5,566 nucleotides of DNA from CAZQCJ01 sp964591885 (GTDB taxonomy: Bacteria; Patescibacteriota; Microgenomatia; PFEM01; JAPLYW01), in assembly GCA_964591885.1 (NCBI GenBank), contig CAZQCJ010000020.1, forward strand, positions 1 to 5,566, in the 5' to 3' direction. Positions 1-4,684 of the stretch are shown here, one piece after another. Positions within the stretch are counted from its first letter, which is position 1. Each line of letters begins with the position of its first letter. The notes beneath the pieces are model-generated. The model was not told the DNA's origin. It did not search any database and worked only from the letters and a program-made list of their open reading frames with translations. Position numbers and translations under genes: made by a program.

Positions 1-48
1 TAATTTGACAATCTCTTCGTCTGATAATTTGGCAATATCGATCATCAT
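1..48 (-). CDS. N-terminal fragment of probable ECF-type RNA polymerase sigma factor (cut by window edge)
   Basis: Reading the minus strand from an ATG at 48 (or the adjacent ATG at 45) gives MMIDIAKLSDEEIVKL, which stays open to base 1, so the rest of the gene lies outside the window. The LSDEEIVKL opening resembles the first helix of sigma-70 region 2 in ECF-like sigma factors, which commonly begin with LSDEELV followed by a GD-AF-L-RY segment. That diagnostic segment is not visible here, so the function is inference from 16 residues. There is no Shine-Dalgarno upstream. A TAAAAT box (54-59 on the minus strand) sits only 5 bases before the ATG at 48, or 8 before the ATG at 45, so a leaderless start is possible. 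The gene is downstream of, and co-oriented with, the small secreted-protein gene at 163-531, with a hairpin between them. Confidence 0.5.
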   Translation of the reverse strand, partial: MMIDIAKLSDEEIVKL

Positions 49-109
49 TTAATATTTTAATATATCTAACCAAAAAAATATTGAGCATAAATTATTTAAC
101 TTACAAATG

Positions 110-148
110 GCTGAAACCCCACTCAAATCTTTTAAGCGGGGTATCAGC
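110..148 (-). terminator. Hairpin downstream of the small secreted-protein gene; possible terminator
   Basis: GCTGAAACCCC (110-120) pairs with GGGGTATCAGC (138-148) over 11 positions with one A/A mismatch, leaving a 17-base loop. It lies 15 bases past the stop codon of the minus-strand gene ending at 163, where a terminator would be expected. On the minus strand the stem is followed by CATTTGTAAG, not a clean T-tract. It may therefore terminate weakly, act as a 3'-end stabiliser, or partly insulate the sigma-like gene downstream. On the plus strand a T-rich stretch follows the stem, but no plus-strand gene precedes it. Confidence 0.5.
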
Positions 149-162
149 ATTTCGTCTCTTAT

Positions 163-531
163 TTATTGATTTCTACCATAGCCTTGACCCTGCCCTTTAC
201 CAGAACCGTTTTTTAAACCTAGGCCTAATTCGGCTCTGATTTCTTTAGCTTCATCGGCTTTACCTTCTTGAGTTAATTGATGAGCCTCGGCAAATCGAGC
301 AAAATTGTCCTCATTAATTACCTGAGCAACTTTGCCTTTACCTTTCATTAAATCTTTCCAAATATTGTAATCACGGCTTTCAAAAGCCTTAATCATCTCT
401 TCATGACGTTCTGGGGTACAATTTGGCCCTTGGACACCAGGATCACCTTTATAAGCACTTATTTTGGGGGCCAAAATTAATCCTCCCAAAACTAAAGTTG
501 TAGCTCCTAAAAGAATTGATTTTTTATTCAT
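163..531 (-). CDS. Small secreted or membrane-anchored protein of unknown function (122 aa), Gly/Gln-rich tail
   Basis: The start is taken at the ATG at 531, giving MNKKSILLGA. An ATG at 555 is in frame, but the Shine-Dalgarno itself (542-551) would then be translated as part of the peptide. Residues 5-26 form a hydrophobic signal peptide or anchor ending in ISA, with a possible cleavage after Ala26. Residues 40-104 are a charged, helix-forming domain with the recognisable segments ERHEEMIKAFESRDYNIW, INEDNFARFAEAH and EAKEIRAELGLG. The tail (108-122) is glycine/glutamine-rich and basic. There is one cysteine (Cys38). From memory, proteins with this Asp-Tyr-x-x-Trp plus NFARFAEAH arrangement recur in Patescibacteria genomes as unnamed secreted proteins; I know no assigned function or named domain. 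The gene is divergent from the trehalose synthase-like gene and shares its upstream region, including the palindrome at 602-637. Confidence 0.85.
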   Translation of the reverse strand: MNKKSILLGATTLVLGGLILAPKISAYKGDPGVQGPNCTPERHEEMIKAFESRDYNIWKDLMKGKGKVAQVINEDNFARFAEAHQLTQEGKADEAKEIRAELGLGLKNGSGKGQGQGYGRNQ

Positions 532-541
532 TTTTTTCTTT

Positions 542-551
542 TCACCTCCTT
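542..551 (-). promoter_or_regulatory. Strong Shine-Dalgarno that sets the start at 531
   Basis: The minus strand reads AAGGAGGTGA, a near-perfect complement to the 16S rRNA 3' end, 10 bases before the ATG at 531. The upstream in-frame ATG at 555 precedes this site, so it cannot be served by it. This is the main reason for choosing the shorter protein. Confidence 0.85.
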
Positions 552-601
552 TCATTTATTTAATCTATATCTATTTGTAGTACTCAAAAAAAGTCCTTTT
601 T

Positions 602-637
602 CTTTCAATAATTCTTACTGTAAAAATTATTGGAAAG
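602..637. promoter_or_regulatory. Long near-perfect palindrome in a divergent intergenic region; candidate operator
   Basis: CAATAATT (606-613) is repeated inverted as AATTATTG (625-632). The centre between them, TTACTGTAA (615-623), is itself a perfect odd palindrome about base 619, with one mismatched pair at 614/624. The arms continue outward as CTTT (602-605) and AAAG (634-637) if one G is bulged. Total span is about 36 bp. It lies 70 bases upstream of the ATG at 531 on one side and about 118 bases upstream of the ATG at 755 on the other. No T-tract directly follows it on either strand, so a dimeric regulator site fits better than a terminator. The regulator is unknown. Confidence 0.5.
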
Positions 638-698
638 TAAGCAAAAGCAAAAACGCTTTCACAAAACCCCGTTTTGTTATATAGCAGAGGTTTGCTTA
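638..698. repeat. Two nested inverted repeats upstream of the treT-like gene
   Basis: CAAAAC (662-667) and GTTTTG (671-676) form a tight hairpin with a 3-base CCC loop. An outer perfect 8-bp inverted repeat, TAAGCAAA (638-645) and TTTGCTTA (691-698), is centred on almost the same base (668 versus 669). The sequences between inner and outer arms do not pair. This may be a compound operator or simply AT-rich coincidence. It starts immediately after the palindrome ending at 637. Confidence 0.35.
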
Positions 699-706
699 AA
701 TGGTGG

Positions 707-736
707 TTGACAAGCTTTTATATTATCGGTTAGCTT
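707..736 (+). promoter_or_regulatory. Candidate promoter region for the treT-like gene
   Basis: TTGACA at 707-712 exactly matches the sigma-70 -35 consensus, but at 17-18 bases spacing the -10 is only a poor TTAGCT/TAGCTT (730-736). A much better -10, TATATTAT (719-726), lies too close to that -35 and would have to work with another upstream element. A start of transcription around 731-743 would leave a short leader that could still include the AAGG at 743-746. The choice cannot be settled from sequence alone. Confidence 0.3.
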
Positions 737-754
737 GAAAACAAGGCTTGATTA

Positions 755-2014
755 ATGAAGCAAAACCCTTTAAAACAAGTCCATTATCGTTCCAGAAAAT
801 TTGATGATTACCTTCGTTTAACTCCTGAAGTAGTCAATAAAGCCAAACAAATAGCTCGATCATTACAAGGCTTACGAATAACTCATCTGAATGCAACAGC
901 TTTAGGCGGCGGGGTAGCAGAAATGCTACGTTGTATTGTTCCCCTTGAAAAGGACTTGGGCTTAAAATCTAAATGGTTGGTTATCCCTCCTGATGAAAGT
1001 TTTTTTGAAATCACTAAAAAAATTCATAATCTCATGCAAGGCCAACCAGGAAATTTAACAAAAAAGGAAAGGGAAATTTATCTCAGTTACAACCAAAAGA
1101 TTGCTAAATGGTTACTTAAGAAACCGACTGATATCCTCATTATCCACGATCCGCAACCGGCTACAGTTTTAAAATATTTAGGCAAAAGAAAACCGCCAGT
1201 GAGTATTTGGCGTTGTCACATTGATACAGCTTGCCCGAATCGAAAAATGTGGCATTTTCTACGTCCTTACCTTGAACCTTATGACCATTATGTTTTTACA
1301 ACTAACAAGTGTGCTAATGGTGATTTTCCTAAAAATAAATTGAGTTTTATCACTCCGGTTATTGATGTTTATTCCTTGAAAAATATTAAAAGTTCCGTCG
1401 GAGAGGCTAGATTTTATTTAAAACGTTTTGGCATTGACATTAAAAGACCTCTGTTAACTCAGATTTCCCGTCTTGACCCCTGGAAAGATCCAGTTGGTGT
1501 TATCGACGCATATCGTCTGGCTAAAGAGAAAATTCCAGAATTACAACTGGCTTTAGTTGCCCAAATGTCTATTGATGATCCAGAAGCAAAAATTGTCCAA
1601 AAAAAAATTGAAAGGTATGTTGGTAATGATCCAGATATTTTTCTGTTAATTAATCTCCCTAAAAATGATGTTGCTGTTAACGCTTTTCAAACAGCTTCGA
1701 ATATTATCTTGCAAAAATCAATCCGAGAAGGATTCGGATTAACAGTAACTGAGGCAATGTGGAAAGGAGCAGTTGTTATTGGTGGTAATGTTGGGGGAAT
1801 CAAATTACAGATTACTAATGGTAAAAACGGCTATCTGGTTAACTCGCCAATTGAAGCTAGCAAAAAAATTATTTACCTTTTACAAAATCCTCAAATAACA
1901 AAAAAAATCTCTAGGGCTGCTCATGAATCAGTTCTTAAAAAATTTCTCATGCCCCATCGTATCTTGAAATACCTAGAACTTTATCAACAACTTCTTCTTA
2001 AAAATTCCTACTGA
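755..2014 (+). CDS. treT: Trehalose synthase (TreT-type), GT4 family glycosyltransferase, 419 aa
   Basis: TreT enzymes make trehalose in the cytoplasm from an NDP-glucose donor and glucose. The protein aligns by eye with archaeal TreT along its length: an N-terminal segment KFDDYLRLTPEVV (16-28), then HLNATALGGGVAEML (44-58) with the glycine-rich loop of the first Rossmann domain, the acceptor-side RCHIDTAC (153-160), and TQISRLDPWKDP (235-246). The GT-B donor site is intact: Arg239, Lys244 and the EX7E pair Glu325/Glu333 in REGFGLTVTEAMWKG, followed by GGNVGGIKLQI (343-353). At 419 residues it is full length for TreT (about 410-415 residues, from memory). There is no signal peptide. A modest AAGG (743-746) precedes the ATG by 8 bases. 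No other sugar-metabolism gene is nearby, so the exact acceptor is inferred; a related retaining glycosyltransferase with another acceptor is the alternative. Confidence 0.85.
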   Translation: MKQNPLKQVHYRSRKFDDYLRLTPEVVNKAKQIARSLQGLRITHLNATALGGGVAEMLRCIVPLEKDLGLKSKWLVIPPDESFFEITKKIHNLMQGQPGNLTKKEREIYLSYNQKIAKWLLKKPTDILIIHDPQPATVLKYLGKRKPPVSIWRCHIDTACPNRKMWHFLRPYLEPYDHYVFTTNKCANGDFPKNKLSFITPVIDVYSLKNIKSSVGEARFYLKRFGIDIKRPLLTQISRLDPWKDPVGVIDAYRLAKEKIPELQLALVAQMSIDDPEAKIVQKKIERYVGNDPDIFLLINLPKNDVAVNAFQTASNIILQKSIREGFGLTVTEAMWKGAVVIGGNVGGIKLQITNGKNGYLVNSPIEASKKIIYLLQNPQITKKISRAAHESVLKKFLMPHRILKYLELYQQLLLKNSY

Positions 2015-2024
2015 TCTTTTTGAC

Positions 2025-2059
2025 TCGAATAATAGAATTTTTTAAAGAAAAGCATTCGA
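2025..2059. repeat. Inverted repeat between the treT-like and DUF5667 genes
   Basis: TCGAAT (2025-2030) and ATTCGA (2054-2059) form a perfect 6-bp inverted repeat with a 23-base AT-rich loop, starting 11 bases after the glycosyltransferase stop. With so short a stem, so long a loop and no T-tract after it, it is a poor intrinsic terminator. No better terminator is visible in this 93-bp gap, so read-through into the next genes is possible. Confidence 0.2.
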
Positions 2060-2070
2060 TTGTCCTCAAC

Positions 2071-2100
2071 TTGTTTCTAATTACAAATATTTGTTATATT
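2071..2100 (+). promoter_or_regulatory. Candidate promoter immediately upstream of the DUF5667 gene (possible leaderless start)
   Basis: TTGTTT (2071-2076) and TATATT (2095-2100) are separated by 18 bases and resemble sigma-70 -35 and -10 boxes. The expected transcription start, about 7 bases past the -10 box, falls at or next to the ATG at 2108. No Shine-Dalgarno is present between 2080 and 2107. A leaderless mRNA is therefore a reasonable reading, although the AT-richness makes chance -10 matches common. Confidence 0.4.
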
Positions 2101-2107
2101 GAAATTG

Positions 2108-2845
2108 ATGAAAAAATTTGTCATTGCTTTCTTTTCATTTTTTCTTTTCATCTCTTTCATTCTCTCCCCTACCTACGCTTCTGAAGGCTTGATAAAACCT
2201 AACTCGCCATTTTATTTTCTACAAATCTGGGGCGAGTCGATAAAGCTTCTTTTAACCAACTCTTCTGAGCAAAAAATCAATTATCTACTTGAATTAACTG
2301 ACAGACGGGTTGATGAAATAGCAAATAATCCCTCGCTCACAATAATTAACCGTTACGAAAAACATTTTGAGCAATTAGATAAACTAACTACTCAAATACA
2401 AGACAAAGTACGAGTAACAGAAAGGATTAAAGAAACAAGTCTTCACCAACAACAAGTTTTATCAGAAATCTATAGTAAAGTTCCCCAACAAGCAAAAGAG
2501 GCTGTTCTCAACGCTCAGGAAAATTCCTCCAAACATGTTACGAGAACAATAGAAGCAGTTGAGGGCTCACAGGAAGCTACCGAGTATACAACGCAAGTTA
2601 TCCAGATTCAACAAGCGGAAAAAGCAGAACAAATCGAGCAAACGAAGCAAGCCCCTATGGAAAACAGTCCCAATTCTGATCCATCTCAAAGTGCCCCAAG
2701 GGAATTAAAGAAGACAAACCCGATTAAGGAAGAGCAACAGCTAAATCCTTTAAACCCAATACAAGATGCTAATAGTGATGCTAATACAGAGCGTATTGAA
2801 CCCGCTCAACCAATTCAGATGGACCAGCCAGTAGGGCAAAATTAA
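2108..2845 (+). CDS. Secreted DUF5667 domain protein with disordered Gln/Pro/Asn-rich tail (245 aa)
   Basis: The start is taken at the ATG at 2108. A TTG at 2099 is in frame but overlaps the -10-like box and only adds three residues before a typical signal peptide. Residues 1-24 are that signal peptide (KK, a Phe-rich core, then PTYA), with likely cleavage after Ala24. The mature protein opens with LIKPNSPFYFLQIW (28-41), the 'P-x-SPFY-L' hallmark of DUF5667. Charged helices follow, including NYLLELTDRRVDEI (58-71), HQQQVLSEIYSKVPQQAKEA (113-132) and NSSKHVTRTIEAV (139-151), also typical of the family. Residues about 165-245 are low-complexity, rich in Gln, Pro, Asn and Glu, and probably disordered. 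There are no cysteines. Function is unknown; DUF5667 proteins are often near ECF sigma factors. It is the first gene of the operon and ends 1 base before the next ATG. Confidence 0.85.
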   Translation: MKKFVIAFFSFFLFISFILSPTYASEGLIKPNSPFYFLQIWGESIKLLLTNSSEQKINYLLELTDRRVDEIANNPSLTIINRYEKHFEQLDKLTTQIQDKVRVTERIKETSLHQQQVLSEIYSKVPQQAKEAVLNAQENSSKHVTRTIEAVEGSQEATEYTTQVIQIQQAEKAEQIEQTKQAPMENSPNSDPSQSAPRELKKTNPIKEEQQLNPLNPIQDANSDANTERIEPAQPIQMDQPVGQN

Positions 2846-2846
2846 A

Positions 2847-3632
2847 ATGAAAACAAAAGGCTTTTCCAAAATATTAATAATCGTTATTATTGCAGTCTTA
2901 ATTGTCTTAGGAGTAATTGTTTTTAAACAGATGTCGGAAAAAAATGGCAGAACAGGAATTATATCCCAACCTTTAACAGCAATAAAGAAAAATAGTCAAG
3001 AAAGAAAGTTTGTCGCACTAGGAGCAAGCACAACCAAAGCAAACAATTTATCTCAAATTTTTATTGGAGATAATCCAGAATATAGCTTTGCCACAGGCAC
3101 AAAAATAGAGAGTTTATATCTATATTTAAAGGAGAAAGGAGAAAATCTAACAGCAGTTAATCTAGCAGAATCAGGGGCTAATAGCAAGAGTGTTTTACAA
3201 AAACAAGTCCCTAACGCCATTACTTATTATCCAAAATATATAACTATTGACATCATGGCTGATATCTTAGAAGATAGTTCGCCTGCCAACTTAAAAAGAA
3301 ACCTCCAGGAAATCATTAGTAAAATTAAAGGCGAAGAGACAATAATCCTCATTAGTTCTTACCCAAACTTTCCCCTCCTTCGCAGTGCTTCTTACTCAGC
3401 TTGCAAGGAAGATAAATTGCAAGTCGGGTTTGACAAATTGACGCCAGAGAAAATCCAATCCTTTAATCAAGCACTTCAGGAGATGGCTTCTGAAAACGAT
3501 CTCATTTTTGTAGATCTTTACAGTATTCTAACTCCATCTGACGTTAGCGACTATGATTGTGTTCACCCAAACATTGAAGGGCAAAAAAAACTGGCTAAGG
3601 CCTGGATAAAAGCCTTAGAAGAAGGGAGGTGA
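2847..3632 (+). CDS. Membrane-anchored SGNH/GDSL-like hydrolase with altered block III (261 aa)
   Basis: A single N-terminal transmembrane segment (about 8-27) anchors the protein, with the domain outside. Block I is FVALGASTTKANNL (55-68), with the nucleophile at Ser61. Block II glycine is in NLAESGANS (Gly110). Block V is DYDCVHPNIEGQKKLA (235-250), giving Asp237 and His240 of the DxxH pair. Block III normally carries GxND, but the aligned stretch YITIDIMADILED (131-143) has Ile136-Met-Ala138-Asp139, so the oxyanion-hole glycine/asparagine pair appears to be missing. Only two cysteines are present, Cys186 and Cys238, and they could form a disulfide. The substrate is unknown; relatives deacylate lipids or glycans. 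An AGGG (2833-2836) lies 10 bases before the ATG, inside the preceding gene. The next gene follows after 7 bases. Confidence 0.8.
   Translation: MKTKGFSKILIIVIIAVLIVLGVIVFKQMSEKNGRTGIISQPLTAIKKNSQERKFVALGASTTKANNLSQIFIGDNPEYSFATGTKIESLYLYLKEKGENLTAVNLAESGANSKSVLQKQVPNAITYYPKYITIDIMADILEDSSPANLKRNLQEIISKIKGEETIILISSYPNFPLLRSASYSACKEDKLQVGFDKLTPEKIQSFNQALQEMASENDLIFVDLYSILTPSDVSDYDCVHPNIEGQKKLAKAWIKALEEGR
3624..3632 (+). promoter_or_regulatory. Strong Shine-Dalgarno overlapping the stop codon of the hydrolase gene
   Basis: GGGAGGTGA (3624-3632) ends with the TGA stop of the upstream gene and sits 7 bases before the ATG at 3640. This arrangement favours translational coupling of the two genes and fixes the downstream start. 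Confidence 0.8.
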
Positions 3633-3639
3633 AAAATCG

Positions 3640-4047
3640 ATGAAAGCATTAAAACTTGGAGCTTTGGTCTTAATTTTTTTAGCTATCCTTTATGTTGGCG
3701 CAATTTTTGCAGGTTTTAATCTGCCAAAACCGGTATTTTTAGAAAATAAAGGGATAGAAGGCAATGTTGAACTTAAAGTTACTCTCCTCATGGACAACAA
3801 TGCTAAAGATCCTCTTCCAAATGTCGAGGTAGATGTGGCCCCCGAGCCCGGCCAACCCCCTAAAGGTGGAATCGCTCTCACCAACGAGGAAGGAGTTGCA
3901 ACCTTCAAAATTAAACCAGGGAGTTATTTTATCTATTTCAACGAATCAACATTTCCGAAAAACTTGGCCACTCCTAACCCACAATCAGTCACTGTTATTG
4001 AGGGCTCTGTAAACGAAAAAACAATACTGATAACAACAAGCCAGTGA
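3640..4047 (+). CDS. Membrane-anchored small beta-sandwich (carboxypeptidase regulatory-like/Cna-B-like) domain protein (135 aa)
   Basis: Residues about 5-25 form one transmembrane helix, leaving a single extracytoplasmic domain (about 39-133). The domain shows alternating beta strands and motifs of the transthyretin-like fold shared by carboxypeptidase regulatory-like and Cna-B domains: IEGNVELKVTLL (39-50), PLPNVEVDVAPEP (58-70), TNEEGVATFKIKPGSYFIYF (81-100), and a closing strand pair SVTVIEGSVNEKTILI (116-131). Such domains serve as structural or adhesive modules and usually have no catalytic activity. No sortase motif or cysteine is present. It is the last gene of the three-gene operon, and its strong Shine-Dalgarno overlaps the stop of the hydrolase gene. 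The exact family and partner are inference. A short GC-rich patch (about 3838-3861, encoding APEPGQPP) stands out from the AT-rich surroundings. Confidence 0.8.
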   Translation: MKALKLGALVLIFLAILYVGAIFAGFNLPKPVFLENKGIEGNVELKVTLLMDNNAKDPLPNVEVDVAPEPGQPPKGGIALTNEEGVATFKIKPGSYFIYFNESTFPKNLATPNPQSVTVIEGSVNEKTILITTSQ

Positions 4048-4083
4048 TACTCACGCTTGGCAGCAAGAAGCAATAATAAGCCT

Positions 4084-4113
4084 AACTTAAAACGCTAAGA
4101 ACATTTAAGTTCT
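4084..4113. repeat. Overlapping inverted repeats in the convergent gap; at best a weak terminator
   Basis: AACTTAAA (4084-4091) pairs perfectly with TTTAAGTT (4104-4111). AGAAC (4098-4102) pairs with GTTCT (4109-4113). The two hairpins share bases 4109-4111 and cannot both form. Neither is followed by a T-tract. They lie 37 bases after the stop at 4047, in the 189-bp convergent gap 4048-4236, where I see nothing else except a widely spaced GGCTAG/CTAGCC pair (4170-4175 and 4231-4236). Confidence 0.3.
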
Positions 4114-4236
4114 GTCATTATTCCGTTCGATAAAGTTTTTGAGATACTCCCCATTGTGGTTAATGTTTGGGCTAGTTTAAAAGTTCAACAAAGGATTTCG
4201 ATACTGTTTTATGATTCCGTTTATTCTCCCCTAGCC

Positions 4237-4530
4237 TTAAATCCCTCCTTTCTTTTGCATATAACAATCTCGGCAATAAACTGGCCTGTCCCCACTTGGC
4301 TTAAAGGGAACTTCAGTCTGTTTCCCACAGCTAGCGCACTTTACGCTATAAAGCTGACGACCTTGTTGATCGGTTCCTACTGGCGTAGCCGCATCATCTG
4401 TTGGGGTAGTTGTACCACTAGACTCTTCAACCTTTGGTCCTTCAGTTGGTTTTACATCGGCAACTGGTTTATCTTCAACCCTTGGTTCTTCAGTTGGTTC
4501 TTCAAGCACTGTTTTATCTTTATCTGCCAT
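4237..4530 (-). CDS. CxxC-x17-CxxC zinc-ribbon protein with duplicated acidic linker (97 aa)
   Basis: The C-terminal 40 residues hold four cysteines, Cys65/Cys68 and Cys86/Cys89, with exactly 17 residues between the pairs (KCASCGKQTEV... to ...YCRDCY). This matches the CxxC-x17-CxxC zinc-ribbon family, which probably binds one zinc ion; its role is not established but nucleic-acid or protein binding is usual for ribbons. The N-terminal 50 residues are acidic, Pro/Glu/Val-rich and probably disordered. They contain two copies of a 15-16-residue unit (residues 5-19 and 20-35, each with PTE, P-(R/K)-VE). There is no signal peptide, so it is likely cytoplasmic. The start ATG at 4530 follows a strong Shine-Dalgarno. 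A terminator-like hairpin separates it from the minus-strand gene upstream, so it is probably transcribed on its own. Confidence 0.9.
   Translation of the reverse strand: MADKDKTVLEEPTEEPRVEDKPVADVKPTEGPKVEESSGTTTPTDDAATPVGTDQQGRQLYSVKCASCGKQTEVPFKPSGDRPVYCRDCYMQKKGGI
4424..4499. repeat. Imperfect direct repeat inside the zinc-ribbon gene
   Basis: Two 28-bp copies (4424-4451 and 4472-4499) match at 26 positions, differing only at 4433/4481 and 4439/4487. The offset is 48 bp, or 16 codons, so the repeat keeps frame and encodes PTEEPRVED and PTEGPKVEE. Similarity continues more weakly past both copies (around 4459-4473 and 4506-4519), consistent with duplication of a unit of about 48 bp in the linker. 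Confidence 0.8.
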
Positions 4531-4537
4531 TTAATAA

Positions 4538-4571
4538 TCACCTCCTTCTTCTTTTTATAGTACCACAAAAC
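4538..4571 (-). promoter_or_regulatory. Shine-Dalgarno and candidate extended -10 promoter of the zinc-ribbon gene
   Basis: AAGGAGGTGA (4538-4547 on the minus strand) is a near-consensus Shine-Dalgarno ending 7 bases before the ATG at 4530. Just upstream, the minus strand reads TGGTACTATAAA, which can be read as an extended -10 (TGG plus TACTAT) or a TATAAA -10. A convincing -35 is absent; its position would overlap the terminator-like hairpin at 4575-4596. The ribosome site is secure and the promoter is tentative. Confidence 0.5.
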
Positions 4572-4574
4572 ACA

Positions 4575-4596
4575 AAAAGCCCTTAAGTAGGCTTTT
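4575..4596 (-). terminator. Rho-independent-type terminator for the cysteine-repeat gene
   Basis: On the minus strand AAAAGCC and GGCTTTT form a perfect 7-bp stem around an 8-base loop, followed by T-rich sequence (TTTTTGTGTTTTG). It lies 89 bases past the stop codon of the minus-strand gene ending at 4685 and before the zinc-ribbon gene. The A and T flanks are nearly symmetric, so some activity on the plus strand is possible too, which would help end transcription from the left. Confidence 0.7.
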
Positions 4597-4611
4597 CTAA
4601 GTTCAACTCCC

Positions 4612-4621
4612 TGTCATGACA
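4612..4621. repeat. Perfect 10-bp palindrome TGTCATGACA
   Basis: This palindrome lies between the cysteine-repeat gene and the hairpin at 4575-4596. It could be a small operator, but its position downstream of one gene and upstream of a hairpin gives no clear target promoter. Chance is a fair explanation. Confidence 0.2.
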
Positions 4622-4684
4622 ATGCTCGGATTAGTTTTGGGGGAATTTAGACTTCTGATTTTATTTAATCCATCATATAACAAA

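Noticed and set aside
586..601. AAAAAG-TC-CTTTTT dyad as a terminator or operator
   Set aside because: A two-base loop cannot form a stable RNA hairpin, and A/T runs of this size are expected in such AT-rich intergenic DNA.
3690..3908. Minus-strand open frame of about 70 codons
   Set aside because: It is antisense to the beta-sandwich gene, which has a strong Shine-Dalgarno and a coherent anchor-plus-domain layout.
4170..4236. GGCTAG/CTAGCC inverted repeat as terminator of the zinc-ribbon gene
   Set aside because: The stem is only 6 bp with a 55-base loop and no T-tract on the minus strand, so it is not a convincing terminator.
4156..4560. Long plus-strand open frame encoding a very hydrophobic Trp/Phe-rich peptide
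   Set aside because: It is antisense to the zinc-ribbon gene. Its repeated Phe/Trp pattern is the complement of the Pro/Glu/Val repeat, and the opposite strand has the CxxC-x17-CxxC motif and a strong Shine-Dalgarno.
4590..4625. GTTCAACTCC looked like a tRNA T-loop
   Set aside because: The bases on either side do not form a 5-bp T-stem, and no acceptor, D or anticodon arms are found nearby on either strand.
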